From Paraburkholderia caballeronis (GTDB taxonomy: Bacteria > Pseudomonadota > Gammaproteobacteria > Burkholderiales > Burkholderiaceae): 64,000 nucleotides of DNA. Where the stretch lies: positions 1,612,001-1,676,000 of the forward strand of contig NZ_FNSR01000001.1 in the NCBI RefSeq assembly GCF_900104845.1. Reading direction: 5' to 3'. Of the stretch, positions 36,482 to 45,991 are shown in pieces (within the stretch, counting starts at the first letter, position 1; each line of letters begins with the position of its first letter). The notes beneath the pieces are model-generated. The model was given only the letters and a program-made list of their open reading frames with translations, was not told the DNA's origin and ran no database searches. Position numbers and translations under genes: made by a program.

Positions 36482-38026
36482 ATGAAGCCGATCTGGATAG
36501 TAGACGACGACCAGTCGATCCGCTGGGTGCTGGAAAAGGCCCTTGCCCGCGAGAATTTCGCGACCCGCAGCTTTTCGAACGTGCGCGAAGCCGTAAGCGC
36601 GCTCGATCACGACAATCCGCAGGTGCTCGTATCCGACATCCGGATGCCCGGCGGCTCCGGGCTTGAACTGTTGCAGACCGTGCGCGAGCGCGTGCCCGGC
36701 CTGCCGGTCATCATCATGACCGCGTTCTCCGACCTCGACAGCGCGGTGGCCGCGTTCCAGGGCGGCGCGTTCGAATATCTCGCGAAGCCGTTCGACGTCG
36801 ACAAGGCGGTCGAACTGATTCGCCGCGCGGTCGACGAAAGCATGCGCGGCGAGCATCAATGGGACGAGCGTCCGGCCGAGACGCCGGAGATGCTCGGCCA
36901 GGCGCCGGCGATGCAGGACATGTTCCGCGCGATCGGGCGGCTGTCGCATTCGGCGGCGACCGTGCTGATCACCGGCGAGTCCGGCACCGGCAAGGAACTG
37001 GTCGCGCGCGCGTTGCACCGGCACAGCCCGCGCGCGAACGGACCGTTCATCGCGCTGAACACCGCCGCGATCCCGAAGGACCTGCTGGAATCCGAACTGT
37101 TCGGCCACGAGCGCGGCGCGTTCACCGGCGCGCAGGCGATGCGGCAGGGCCGCTTCGAGCAGGCCGAGAACGGCACGCTGTTCCTCGACGAAATCGGCGA
37201 CATGCCGTTCGATTTGCAGACGCGTCTGCTGCGCGTGCTGTCCGACGGGCAGTTCTATCGCGTCGGCGGCCACAATCCGCTGCGCGCGAACGTGCGCGTG
37301 ATCGCGGCCACGCACCAGAACCTCGAAACGCGCGTGCGCCAGGGGCTGTTCCGCGAGGATCTGTATCACCGGCTCAACGTGATCCGGCTGCGCCTGCCGC
37401 CGCTGCGCGAGCGCAGCGAGGACATTCCGCTGCTCACGCGCCACTTCCTGCAAAAGAGCGCGCGCGAACTCGGCGTCGAGCCGAAGCGCGTATCCGACGA
37501 GGCGCTGGTGTACATGTCGTCGCTGCCGTTCCCGGGCAACGTGCGGCAACTCGAAAATCTCGCGAACTGGCTGACCGTGATGGCGCCCGCGCAGACCATC
37601 GAGATCAAGGACCTGCCGCCGGACCTCGTGCCAGCGCAAGGCAGCAGCGCGCCGACCGACACGACGGCGGCCGCGCTCGGCGCCGACGTCGGCGCGGCGA
37701 CGGCTGCGGGGCCGCTCGGCGGCGCGTCGGCGGCCGGTACGCCGGGGGCGTTGCCGGGCCTCGGCACGGCCGGGGCGGCGGGCGCATCGGGCGTCGCGGT
37801 CGCGACGCCGGTCAGCGTGTGGGAAAGCGGGCTTCGCACCGAGGTCGCGCGGCTCCTGCGCGAGAACAGCGCCGACGTGATGGACGAACTCTCGCGCCGC
37901 TTCGAGGCGGCCGTGATCCGCGAGGCGCTCGACTTCACGCGCGGCCGCAAGGTCGAGGCGGCCGAACGGCTCGGCATCGGCCGCAACACGATCACGCGCA
38001 AGATCCAGGAACTGAACCTGGAGTGA
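36482..38026 (+). CDS. glnG: nitrogen regulator NtrC
   Basis: The product has 514 residues. The receiver has D52 as phospho-acceptor (VSDIRMPGGSG), the AAA+ domain has Walker A GESGTGKEL near 164 and the sigma-54 contact loop GAFTGA near 213, and the C-terminus carries a Fis-type helix-turn-helix (AAERLGIGRNTITRKIQEL). An alanine/glycine-rich linker of about 70 residues (near 385-440) is longer than in enteric NtrC. It should activate the sigma-54 promoter of glnA in this window. Confidence 0.96.
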   Translation: MKPIWIVDDDQSIRWVLEKALARENFATRSFSNVREAVSALDHDNPQVLVSDIRMPGGSGLELLQTVRERVPGLPVIIMTAFSDLDSAVAAFQGGAFEYLAKPFDVDKAVELIRRAVDESMRGEHQWDERPAETPEMLGQAPAMQDMFRAIGRLSHSAATVLITGESGTGKELVARALHRHSPRANGPFIALNTAAIPKDLLESELFGHERGAFTGAQAMRQGRFEQAENGTLFLDEIGDMPFDLQTRLLRVLSDGQFYRVGGHNPLRANVRVIAATHQNLETRVRQGLFREDLYHRLNVIRLRLPPLRERSEDIPLLTRHFLQKSARELGVEPKRVSDEALVYMSSLPFPGNVRQLENLANWLTVMAPAQTIEIKDLPPDLVPAQGSSAPTDTTAAALGADVGAATAAGPLGGASAAGTPGALPGLGTAGAAGASGVAVATPVSVWESGLRTEVARLLRENSADVMDELSRRFEAAVIREALDFTRGRKVEAAERLGIGRNTITRKIQELNLE

Positions 38027-38147
38027 TCGACGCGCGGCGGCCCGTTTGCGCTCCCACGCGCGAACGGGTCGCGCGCTTCGCAGACGCCGGACCGCTCCGG
38101 CGCGCGGGCAGGGCATAATCGACGCTGTCTTCCAGCCGATACTCACC

Positions 38148-40238
38148 ATGCCCGTCAAATCCCCGTGGCCCCGCGAGGCCGATCCGTTCCTTTCTCTCGA
38201 ATCGCTCGACGATCCCGTCGTGCGCGAATGGGTCGACGCGCAGAACGCGCGAACCCGCGCCGCGTGGCACGGCGGCGAGCGTTTCGACGCGCTCGCGAAG
38301 CGGTTTGCGCAAGCGTATTTGCCGCGCGAGCGGCCGGTGATCCCGAGCCGCTGGCAACAGTGGGCGTACGACTTCTGGGAGGACGAGGACAACCCGAAGG
38401 GGCTGTGGCGGCGCGCGCCGTGGGCCGACTGGCGCGCGCGCCGCGCGCAGTGGCAGCCGCTGATCGACTTCGACGCGCTCGGCGCGGCCGAGAACATGCC
38501 GTGGGTGTGCGCGGGCATCGACATCCTGTATCCGGACGGCGACCGCGCGCTGATCCAGCTATCGGACGGCGGCGCGGACGCGACGGTGGTGCGTGAGTTC
38601 GACATCGAGCGCCGTGAGTTCGTGACCGGCGGTTTCGAGATCGCGACCGAAGGCAAGCATGGAATCTCGTGGATCGATCGCGATACCGTTTATGTCGGTT
38701 GGGACAACGGCCCGAAGACGCTGACGCGCTCCGGTTATCCGCGCGAAGTGCGGCGCTGGACGCGCGGCACGCGGCTCGCCGATGCGCCGGTCGTGTTTCG
38801 CGGCGAATACGACGACATCAGCGTCGAGGCCGACTACGATCCGGTCGAGCAGCGTCACGACGTCGTGCGCAGCGTGGACTTCTTCGATTCGCATACGTAC
38901 CGGCTCGATGCGAACGGCGCGTGGGTGCGCTACGACGTGCCTTCGCACGTCGAGGTCGGCGCATGGCACGGCTGGCTGCTGCTCGAACCGCGTCTTGACT
39001 GGGCGGTCAATGGCGTCACGCATCCGGGCGGTTCGCTGCTCGCCATCCGCGAGGATGCGTTCGTCGCCGGCGCGCGGGCGTTCGCGACGCTGTTCACGCC
39101 GACGCCGGTCACGTCCGCATGCGACTGGACGCATACGCGCCACTGCGTGCTCGTGTCGTGGCTCGACGACGTGCAGAGCCGCACGATGCTGTGGGAACCG
39201 GCGCAGGACGGCGACGCGTGGACATGGCGCTCGCGCGCGTTTCCGGCGCGCGCGAGTTCGCAGGTGGATGTGTCGCCGGTCGACGACACGGTCGACGACG
39301 AGGTGTTCGTCGACGTCGACGACTATCTGCAACCGCCCGAATACTGGCTCGCGGATCTCGCGAAGCCGGACTTGCAGGACTGGGAGTTGATCGACCGCTG
39401 GCCGACGCAGTTCGACGCGTCGTCGCTGACCGTGATCCGCTCGCACGCGCGCTCGGCAGACGGCACCCAGGTGCCGTTCACGGTGATCGGCCCGCGAGCC
39501 GCGCTGGAAGGCAACGCGCGCGAGCCGCGCCCGTGTCTGCTGACCGGCTACGGCGGATTCGCGATTGCGTTGACGCCGCAGTATCTGGTCAGTTCCGGCA
39601 TCGGCTGGCTCGCGCAGGGCGGCGTGGTCGCGATCGCGCATATCCGCGGCGGCGGCGAATACGGCACCGCGTGGCACGTGAACGCGCAGCGCGAGCATCG
39701 GCAGCGTTCGTTCGACGACTTCATCGCGGTCGCGGAGCAACTCGTCGCCGATCGCGTGACGACGTCCGCGCAACTCGGCATCAAGGGCGGCAGCAACGGC
39801 GGGCTGCTGGTCGCCGCGTGCATGGTGCAGCGGCCCGAACTGTTCGGCGCGGTCGTCTGCGAAGTGCCGCTGCTCGACATGCAGCGGTATCCGCTGCTGC
39901 ACGCGGGCGCGTCGTGGCTCGACGAATACGGCGACCCCGACGACCCCGAACAGCCGCAGGAGGCGCGCGCGCTGGCTGCGTATTCGCCGTATCACCGCGT
40001 CGCGGCCGGTGTTGCGTATCCGCCGGTGCTGTTCACGACGTCGACCAGCGACGACCGCGTGCATCCGGGCCACGCGCGCAAGATGGTCGCGTTGATGCAG
40101 CGCCAGGGCCACGCGAACGTCTGGTATCTGGAGAACACCGACGGCGGCCACGGGCCGGGCAGCGACGCGCTGGAGCGCGCGCAGTACGATGCGCTCGTCG
40201 ACCGGTTCCTGTGGACGACGCTCGCGGGCGCGTGGTGA
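38148..40238 (+). CDS. prolyl oligopeptidase family serine peptidase
   Basis: The product has 696 residues, with an N-terminal beta-propeller half and a C-terminal alpha/beta-hydrolase. The catalytic triad is visible: Ser549 in GGSNGG, Asp near 635 (SDDRVHP) and His668 (DGGHGPG). It is a cytosolic S9-type peptidase without signal peptide and should cut short peptides after proline or similar residues. CATAAT at 38114-38119 is a plausible -10. The start at 38148 fits the family; the upstream in-frame extension is basic and unsupported. It is convergent with xthA. Confidence 0.92.
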   Translation: MPVKSPWPREADPFLSLESLDDPVVREWVDAQNARTRAAWHGGERFDALAKRFAQAYLPRERPVIPSRWQQWAYDFWEDEDNPKGLWRRAPWADWRARRAQWQPLIDFDALGAAENMPWVCAGIDILYPDGDRALIQLSDGGADATVVREFDIERREFVTGGFEIATEGKHGISWIDRDTVYVGWDNGPKTLTRSGYPREVRRWTRGTRLADAPVVFRGEYDDISVEADYDPVEQRHDVVRSVDFFDSHTYRLDANGAWVRYDVPSHVEVGAWHGWLLLEPRLDWAVNGVTHPGGSLLAIREDAFVAGARAFATLFTPTPVTSACDWTHTRHCVLVSWLDDVQSRTMLWEPAQDGDAWTWRSRAFPARASSQVDVSPVDDTVDDEVFVDVDDYLQPPEYWLADLAKPDLQDWELIDRWPTQFDASSLTVIRSHARSADGTQVPFTVIGPRAALEGNAREPRPCLLTGYGGFAIALTPQYLVSSGIGWLAQGGVVAIAHIRGGGEYGTAWHVNAQREHRQRSFDDFIAVAEQLVADRVTTSAQLGIKGGSNGGLLVAACMVQRPELFGAVVCEVPLLDMQRYPLLHAGASWLDEYGDPDDPEQPQEARALAAYSPYHRVAAGVAYPPVLFTTSTSDDRVHPGHARKMVALMQRQGHANVWYLENTDGGHGPGSDALERAQYDALVDRFLWTTLAGAW

Positions 40239-40272
40239 CGCGCGCCGTTTGAATGATGCGGCAGTCGCGGGA

Positions 40273-41058
40273 CTACGCGCTGAGCGCGAGTTCCGCGACG
40301 ACCGGCGCGTGGTCGGACGGCTGCTCCCACTTGCGCGGCGCCTTGTCCACCGTGCACGACGTGCAGTGCGGCGCGAGCGCCGGCGACAGCAGGATGTGGT
40401 CGATCCGCAGCCCCGCGTTGCGGCGGAACGCGAACATCCGGTAGTCCCACCACGTGAAGGTCTTTTCCGGTTGCTCGAACTGGCGGAACGCATCGACGAA
40501 GCCGAGCCCGATCAGCCGCTCGAACTGCGCGCGCTCTTCCGGCGACACGAGGTTCTGGCCTTCCCACGCCTTCGGGTCGTGCACGTCGCGGTCGTCGGGC
40601 GCGATGTTGTAGTCGCCGAGCAGCGCGAGCTTCGGATAACGCGTCAGCTCGTCCGCGAGCCAGTCGTGCAGCGCGTTTAGCCATGCGAGCTTGTACGCGA
40701 ACTTGTCGGTGCCGGGCGCCTGGCCGTTCGGGAAATACGCGCTGACGATCCGCACGCCGTCGATGGTCAGCGCGATCACGCGCTGCTGCGGGTCGTCGAA
40801 CGCAGGGATGTTGCGCACGACCGTCGCTTCGTCGACGAACAGGTTCCCGCGCACGAGAATGCCGACGCCGTTATAGGTTTTCTGGCCCGCGAACCAGCTG
40901 CGATAACCGTGCGCTTCGAGTTCCGCGCGCGGGAATTTTTCGTCGGGGAGCTTCAGTTCCTGCAGGCACAGCACGTCGACATGGCTTTCCGCGAGCCAGT
41001 CGATCACGTGTTGCTGGCGGACCTTCAGGGAGTTGACGTTCCAGGTGGCGATTTTCAT
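40273..41058 (-). CDS. xthA: exodeoxyribonuclease III
   Basis: The product has 261 residues. Catalytic motifs: ATWNVNS near 4-10, E34 in LQELKLPD, LGDYNIAP (Asp/Asn pair) and the C-terminal SDHAPV. This is the AP endonuclease and 3'-5' exonuclease of base excision repair. A close variant in some Burkholderia is named for a catabolite repression protein Crc-like fold, but the catalytic residues are intact here. Confidence 0.94.
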   Translation of the reverse strand: MKIATWNVNSLKVRQQHVIDWLAESHVDVLCLQELKLPDEKFPRAELEAHGYRSWFAGQKTYNGVGILVRGNLFVDEATVVRNIPAFDDPQQRVIALTIDGVRIVSAYFPNGQAPGTDKFAYKLAWLNALHDWLADELTRYPKLALLGDYNIAPDDRDVHDPKAWEGQNLVSPEERAQFERLIGLGFVDAFRQFEQPEKTFTWWDYRMFAFRRNAGLRIDHILLSPALAPHCTSCTVDKAPRKWEQPSDHAPVVAELALSA

Positions 41059-41353
41059 GTGAGGCTCGATCGGCTGACGGCGAAGGGTGATGGTGCTCGC
41101 GCGCGGACCTCGAAGGGGCCGGTCGCGCGTCGCGCAACATTATGAACTGCTTCGCGGGGGCGGCGTAGGGGGAGCGGTGCGGCGTGCGCCGTGATGAAGC
41201 GCTCGATGCCGCATCACGGCGCCGGCACGGAAGAGGGTAGGCTCCCTCGTCGGTCAAGGCCGCGTCACTGCGCGCGCTGATAGCGGGAGAGTACGCGCGC
41301 GTCGCGCCGCATGAGCGGTGCGGCGGCGCGTGCGCGTTCGCAGGACGAGAAGA

Positions 41354-42367
41354 TTAAAGCGCGGGTTGCGGCTCGCCGCGTCCGTCGCGTGCGGCGTCGG
41401 CCGAGGCGAGACCGAGCCGTTGGCGCGCGTCGTCGTATTCGCGCTTCAGCCGCGCGATCAGTTCCGCCGCCGGCACCACGGACTTCACCGCGCCGATGCC
41501 CTGGCCCGAACCCCAGATATCCTTCCACGCCTTCGCGCGCGAGCCGCCGCCGGAGCCGAAGTTCATCTTCGACGGATCGGACTCCGGCAGCGCATCCGGA
41601 TCGAGCCCGCTCGCGACGATGCTCTGCCGCAGATAGTTGCCGTGCACGCCGGTGAACAGGTTCGAGTAGACGATGTCGGCCGCGTTGCCTTCGACGATCA
41701 TCTGCTTGTACGCATCGGCCGCGTTCGCTTCGTTCGTCGCGATGAACGCGGAGCCGACATATGCGAGGTCCGCGCCCGCGGCCTGCGCCGCAAGGATCGC
41801 ATTGCCGTTGCCGATCGCGCCGGACAGCAGCAGCGGGCCGTCGAACCATTCGCGGATCTCGTGGACCAGCGCGAACGGCGACAGCGTGCCCGCATGGCCG
41901 CCGGCGCCGGCCGCGACCGCGATCAGGCCGTCGGCGCCTTTCTCGATCGCCTTTTTCGCGAATGTGTTGTTGATCACGTCGTGCAGCACGATGCCGCCCC
42001 ACGCGTGAACGGCTGCGTTCACTTCCTCGCGCGCGCCGAGCGACGTGATCACGATCGGCACCTTGTAGCGCGCGCAGACTTCGAGGTCGTGCTGAAGGCG
42101 GTCGTTCGACTTGTGGACGATCTGGTTCACCGCGAACGGTGCGGCCGGACGGTCCGGATGCTTCGCGTCGTGCCCGGCCAGTTCGGTCGTGATGCGGTCG
42201 AGCCATTCGCCGAGCACGTGCTCGGGGCGCGCGTTCAGCGCCGGGAACGAGCCGATCACGCCGGCCTTGCACTGCGCGATCACGAGATCGGGATTCGAGA
42301 TGATGAAGAGCGGCGAGCCGACGACCGGAATCGACAGGCCGCGTCGCAGCACGGCGGGCACGGACAT
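41354..42367 (-). CDS. nitronate monooxygenase family protein
   Basis: This 337-residue TIM-barrel flavoprotein has the 2-nitropropane dioxygenase pattern: AGAGGHAGTLSPFALV near 165-180, GAIGNG and FIATNEA segments that bind FMN. It should oxidise nitronates such as propionate 3-nitronate. The start at 42367 is the first Met before the barrel. It is divergent from a PadR-family regulator across 181 bp with a 22-bp palindrome, so it is probably under PadR control. Confidence 0.88.
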   Translation of the reverse strand: MSVPAVLRRGLSIPVVGSPLFIISNPDLVIAQCKAGVIGSFPALNARPEHVLGEWLDRITTELAGHDAKHPDRPAAPFAVNQIVHKSNDRLQHDLEVCARYKVPIVITSLGAREEVNAAVHAWGGIVLHDVINNTFAKKAIEKGADGLIAVAAGAGGHAGTLSPFALVHEIREWFDGPLLLSGAIGNGNAILAAQAAGADLAYVGSAFIATNEANAADAYKQMIVEGNAADIVYSNLFTGVHGNYLRQSIVASGLDPDALPESDPSKMNFGSGGGSRAKAWKDIWGSGQGIGAVKSVVPAAELIARLKREYDDARQRLGLASADAARDGRGEPQPAL

Positions 42368-42490
42368 GGAATCTCCTTGATCGGGCGGCCGCGCGTCCCG
42401 GCGGCCGTCCTGTTTATGGGCGGGCGAGACCGCGGCGGCGCATGCTGGCCGTCGCGGTTCGGTAACGGCAACCATAACAAACGGCTTTGT

Positions 42491-42512
42491 ACTATGCAAC
42501 CAGTTGCATAGT
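42491..42512. promoter_or_regulatory. 22-bp palindromic operator (likely PadR)
   Basis: ACTATGCAAC and GTTGCATAGT form perfect 10-bp arms around a CA spacer, between the nitronate monooxygenase and the PadR gene. PadR operators commonly have ATGCAAC-type arms. The site overlaps likely promoter sequence for both genes (TACTAT on the plus strand). Confidence 0.8.
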
Positions 42513-42548
42513 GACGGCGTTCGAGTCGCCGTGGTTTAGAATCGCCGC

Positions 42549-43133
42549 ATGTCCACCCCCCATGCGATCCTGATTGCGCTGCTCGAAAAGCCGTCGTCCG
42601 GCTACGACCTTGCGCGGCGCTTCGACCGCGCGATCGGCTACTTCTGGCGCGCGACCCATCAACAGATCTATCGCGAACTGGGCCGCATGGTCGAGGCCGG
42701 CTGGGTGGCCGTGATGGACGGCGACGCGTTGGCTCAGGCGAGCCAGGAGGCTCTGCCGGCCGCGACGCGCAGGAAGGTGTATCGCGTGCTGCCGGTCGGC
42801 CGCGACGAGGTCGCGCGCTGGGTGCGCGAGACGCGACTCGGCGTCGATGACCGCAATGCGTTTCTGCTGAAGCTGCGCGCGGATGCGGCGATCGGGCCGC
42901 TTGGCCTCGGCGACGAACTGTTGCGATTGATCGACGAACATCGCGCGCGTCTCGACACGTATCGCGAGATCGAGCAACGCGACTTCGCGGGCCACGCGCT
43001 GACGAACGCGCAGCAACTGCAATATGCGATTCTGCGGGCCGGGCTGTTGCAGCAGCAGACGTGGCTCGAATGGGCCGACGGCGTGCGTCCGCTGCTCGGC
43101 TTGCCGGCGAGCGAACGGGGCGTTGCGAATTAG
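42549..43133 (+). CDS. PadR-family transcriptional regulator
   Basis: The product has 194 residues. An N-terminal winged helix (TPHAILIALLEKPSSGYDLARRF, first residues) and a helical C-terminal dimerisation domain fit PadR subfamily 2 (Vir-like). It should repress its divergent neighbour, the nitronate monooxygenase, and itself, from the palindrome at 42491-42512. The inducer is unknown. Confidence 0.9.
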   Translation: MSTPHAILIALLEKPSSGYDLARRFDRAIGYFWRATHQQIYRELGRMVEAGWVAVMDGDALAQASQEALPAATRRKVYRVLPVGRDEVARWVRETRLGVDDRNAFLLKLRADAAIGPLGLGDELLRLIDEHRARLDTYREIEQRDFAGHALTNAQQLQYAILRAGLLQQQTWLEWADGVRPLLGLPASERGVAN

Positions 43134-43216
43134 TTCGCCATCCGTATCAATTCGGTTTGGGATGACTTCGGCTGCGAGCGTTGCCGCATTCTTTATCCGC
43201 CTCGTGTGAAAACGAT

Positions 43217-43245
43217 TTGACGTAGCTGCTTAATCCACGTAGAAT
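43217..43245 (+). promoter_or_regulatory. promoter of tRNA-fMet
   Basis: TTGACG (43217-43222) and TAGAAT (43240-43245) are 17 bp apart, a strong sigma-70 promoter starting about 16 nt upstream of the mature tRNA. Confidence 0.85.
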
Positions 43246-43261
43246 GCTTTTCTCAGACGGA

Positions 43262-43338
43262 CGCGGGGTGGAGCAGTCTGGCAGCTCGTCGGGCTCATAA
43301 CCCGAAGGTCACAGGTTCAAATCCTGTCCCCGCAACCA
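43262..43338 (+). tRNA. initiator tRNA-fMet (CAT)
   Basis: This 77-nt tRNA with encoded CCA has anticodon CAT in the loop CTCATAA. Initiator marks are visible: a C1:A72 mismatch at the acceptor end and three G:C pairs in the anticodon stem (GGG/CCC). It is the attachment site of the downstream island; its own sequence remains intact. Confidence 0.96.
43323..43338. repeat. left attachment core (tRNA 3' end)
   Basis: CCTGTCCCCGCAACCA is the end of tRNA-fMet and recurs with one mismatch at 51497-51512. The two copies bound the island. Confidence 0.75.
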
Positions 43339-43347
43339 AGCTTTCCG

Positions 43348-43385
43348 AAAAGCCTTGATTTCACGATGAAATCAAGGCTTTTTTG
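43348..43385 (+). terminator. terminator after tRNA-fMet (inside the island)
   Basis: A 16-bp stem AAAAGCCTTGATTTCA / TGAAATCAAGGCTTTT with loop CGA is followed by T residues. It lies 10 bp past the attachment core, so it is brought in by the island and can terminate tRNA-fMet transcription. Confidence 0.9.
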
Positions 43386-43397
43386 TTTTCGGGCGGT

Positions 43398-43415
43398 GCT
43401 ACACATGGAGCTACA
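43398..43415. repeat. paired GCTACA boxes, left end
   Basis: GCTACACATGGAGCTACA carries two GCTACA boxes (43398 and 43410). A near copy occurs at the right end (51408-51426). They look like integrase arm-binding sites. Confidence 0.55.
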
Positions 43416-43418
43416 CCT

Positions 43419-44993
43419 GTGGCCCGTCAGCATCTGCAACCAAACCCGCAATCCTGCGGCGCGTCTTATACTCGGACCGGGTTCCCCCGGCTCTACGTCT
43501 CCCGGCACGGTGTCTATTACTGGCGCGAGCGCAACCGCTGGCGGAGCCTCCATACCAAAGACCCGCGCGCGGCTCACCTGTTTGCGATGGAACGGAACCT
43601 GTACCTCGCGCGGCAACGACAGAACCGGGACCGCATGAGCATCGTTGATCCGAACTACCCGAAGTTCCCCCGCCCGAACCCGGACGATCACCAGCGCTTT
43701 GAGATCGACCTGCGCCGTGGCATCTACAAGACCAACGGCACGCCCGAGGACGCCCAGGCGCTACGCGAAACGCTGGAAATCATCCAGCAGATGCCGCCGC
43801 CTGCGCCGGAACCGGCTGCTCCGCTGCCGCCTGGAATCGCGGCCGACGAGGAAGCGATTTTGCGCGCCGCAATCGATGAGGCCATGAACGAGAGCCAGCG
43901 CTCTGAGGAAGTCGCTCAGGGTGGGCCGATGCTGTCGGACGTGGTGGACATGTGGCTGACCGAGCGGGCGCTGAAGAACAAGCCGCGCACGGTCAACGCG
44001 AAACGCTTGCACCTGGAAGATTTCCGCCGCCGGATCGGGGCGGCCGAGCCGAACGACGTCGGCATCAACACGCTGCGCAAGTCGGTCCTGGTCAGCTACA
44101 AGGCTGCGCTGCTGGCCGAAGGCCAGACCGGCAAGACGGCGGACAACAAGCTGCTGACGCTGCACGACTTCTTCAAATACGCGATCAACAACGGGCACTA
44201 CACCGCCTCGGACGTGAACCCGGTGGCGGGCCTGTTCGTGCTGACCAAGCGCGAGCGGCTGGCCAAGGCGGAATCCTACGAGCCGTTCACGCCCGACGAC
44301 CTGCGCGCCGTGTTCGAGCCGGCTGGGTTCAAGACCTGGGCGAGCGCGCCCGATCTGTGGTTTCCGCCGCTGGTGGCGTTGTTCTCCGGGATGCGGATCA
44401 GCGAGGCGACGGCCATCGCCACGGCGGACGTGAAGCTGGCCGAGAACGGCGTGCATTACATCAGCATCCCGGACAGCAAGACGGCGGCCGGGATCCGCAA
44501 CGTGCCGGTTTGCGATGCCTTGATCAGCCTGGGCTTCCTGCGCTACGTCGAAGAGGTACGGTCCGCCGGGCACGATCGGCTCTACCCGCACCGGCCGTTC
44601 GTGAACGGCACCTACTCGAAGCGGTTGAGTGAGAAGTTTCGGGAGCGGCTGGACGCCTTGACGATCACCGATCCGCGCAAGTCGTTCCACTCGTTCCGGG
44701 TGAACGTGATCACGGCGCTGGCGAACCTGGGGGCCAACACGGCGCAGACCTTCAAGATCACGGGCCACAAGGACCGGGACGACGCCGGCACGCACCTGGG
44801 TTACGTGCGCGATCTGCCGGACCTGAAAGCGGTGGTGGACGGGCTGGCCTGGCCGATCAACCTCGATGCGCTGGCCTACGATGGGCGCTTTGCGGGCTTC
44901 CTGACTGCGCGGCGGTGGGAGCGTGAGCGTCGGGGCGGATCGCGCACGCCGAAGGCCGGGGCGGGCCGAAAAACGGCCGGCAAAGCGCAGTAG
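43419..44993 (+). CDS. tyrosine-type site-specific integrase
   Basis: The product has 524 residues. An N-terminal arm-binding/core-binding part is followed by a catalytic domain with R326 (SGMRISEA), H424-S-F-R427, H450 (TGHKD) and the nucleophile Y462 (THLGYVRD), so it looks active. It should recombine the island with the 3' end of tRNA-fMet. The start is proposed at GTG 43419, preceded by GGAG at 8 bp; a TTG at 43383 lies in the tRNA terminator and a first internal ATG (43636) would shorten the arm domain. Confidence 0.9.
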   Translation: MARQHLQPNPQSCGASYTRTGFPRLYVSRHGVYYWRERNRWRSLHTKDPRAAHLFAMERNLYLARQRQNRDRMSIVDPNYPKFPRPNPDDHQRFEIDLRRGIYKTNGTPEDAQALRETLEIIQQMPPPAPEPAAPLPPGIAADEEAILRAAIDEAMNESQRSEEVAQGGPMLSDVVDMWLTERALKNKPRTVNAKRLHLEDFRRRIGAAEPNDVGINTLRKSVLVSYKAALLAEGQTGKTADNKLLTLHDFFKYAINNGHYTASDVNPVAGLFVLTKRERLAKAESYEPFTPDDLRAVFEPAGFKTWASAPDLWFPPLVALFSGMRISEATAIATADVKLAENGVHYISIPDSKTAAGIRNVPVCDALISLGFLRYVEEVRSAGHDRLYPHRPFVNGTYSKRLSEKFRERLDALTITDPRKSFHSFRVNVITALANLGANTAQTFKITGHKDRDDAGTHLGYVRDLPDLKAVVDGLAWPINLDALAYDGRFAGFLTARRWERERRGGSRTPKAGAGRKTAGKAQ

Positions 44994-45234
44994 ATCGGCG
45001 CACGCCCGTTTTTCCGCTCTGGGTCTTGCCGCGCGCTGTCGCGCGCCTGCGGGGAGCGCTTCGGGGTGGTACGTGCCTTAGCATGGTGGCCGGGTGCCCC
45101 TTCGGGGCGCCTTCGACCTGTAACCCTGCGGGTGGCTTACGCCTGTGCCCTATAAAGGTGGCCCATGCGTCGGAATGGTACGCCTTTGCCTTGCTTCGCT
45201 CCCCTGGTCCCGGCAAAGCCCGGGGCTGCGCCCC

Positions 45235-45312
45235 GGCCTAAGCCGGGAAAGCCTCTCCCCTGCGCGCCGCAAGATATGCGACATGCATGGAATGACTTTC
45301 CCGGCTTAGGCC
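45235..45312. repeat. perfect 17-bp inverted repeat with 44-bp spacer
   Basis: GGCCTAAGCCGGGAAAG at 45235-45251 and CTTTCCCGGCTTAGGCC at 45296-45312 are exact inverted copies. Confidence 0.9.
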
Positions 45313-45913
45313 GTCCCGTTCGATGCTGCTGAACGGTGCCATTTACCGGGGCTGGGATAGATGCGCTCCCCAACTACGGACAGTTCACGATTCGATCATC
45401 GCCGGTGCCAGGTCTGTCCACCACCGTGAAGGTGGCGCCTCTCTGTTGGCGTTGTGCACCGTGGCCCGGCCGTCGCCGGGCACTTCCCCGCTCATCACGC
45501 CTTACCCATTCAATGCCGAGCCGTCGCGGGCACACGATCCAAGCCAGATTGAGCCATACCTGGAGCCCTCGCGGGACGAAGCGCTGCGGGTCGGATCGCG
45601 CACGGGGTGCGCGGTTCAAGATCGTCTGCTGCCAAGGTCGCGTGAAACGTTCCCATGTCGGGGCGGGGCCTGGTACGACTCGCAGACATCAGGGGCTGGT
45701 TACCCTGACACGTCCTTGTTCGGATCTCCGGCGGTGCTGCGCTGTCGGGCGTCGGGCTGGATGGTGGGGACGGCGGAAACTTGACCTGGGATTTCGGATC
45801 GCTAGGATAGGTTCAGCGGGGCCGAAGTTTGGGTTGTCGTAGCCTTCATCTACTCAATCCAGTTCCCGATGCTGGAAACATCGCGGAACCGCAACCCCAC
45901 GGTAGCAGACCAC

Positions 45914-45946
45914 GGCCCCCTGTCAAACAGGGGGCCTTGCTTTTTT
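45914..45946 (+). terminator. Rho-independent terminator in the island
   Basis: GGCCCCCTG, loop TCAAA and CAGGGGGCC form a perfect 9-bp stem followed by a T-rich tail. Confidence 0.92.
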
Positions 45947-45991
45947 CCTGGTAGCTGCCTGGATGGTCTGGGATCATCACAGGAGCCAGCC

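Larger units (their letters stand above)
44994..45991. other. ORF-free, hairpin-rich region with its own terminator
   Basis: Across nearly 1 kb all six frames hold only short, unnatural reading frames. Many stable stems are visible (for example around 45100, CCCTTCGGGG), plus a perfect 17-bp inverted repeat (45235-45251 with 45296-45312). It ends in a strong Rho-independent terminator (45914-45946) although no protein gene precedes it after 44993. A structured non-coding RNA is possible; so is decayed DNA. Confidence 0.45.

Noticed and set aside
45323..45842. Two overlapping plus-strand frames of about 150-170 codons in the ORF-free island region
   Set aside because: Composition (Arg/Ser/Cys-rich, no domain) and mutual overlap suggest they are chance frames.
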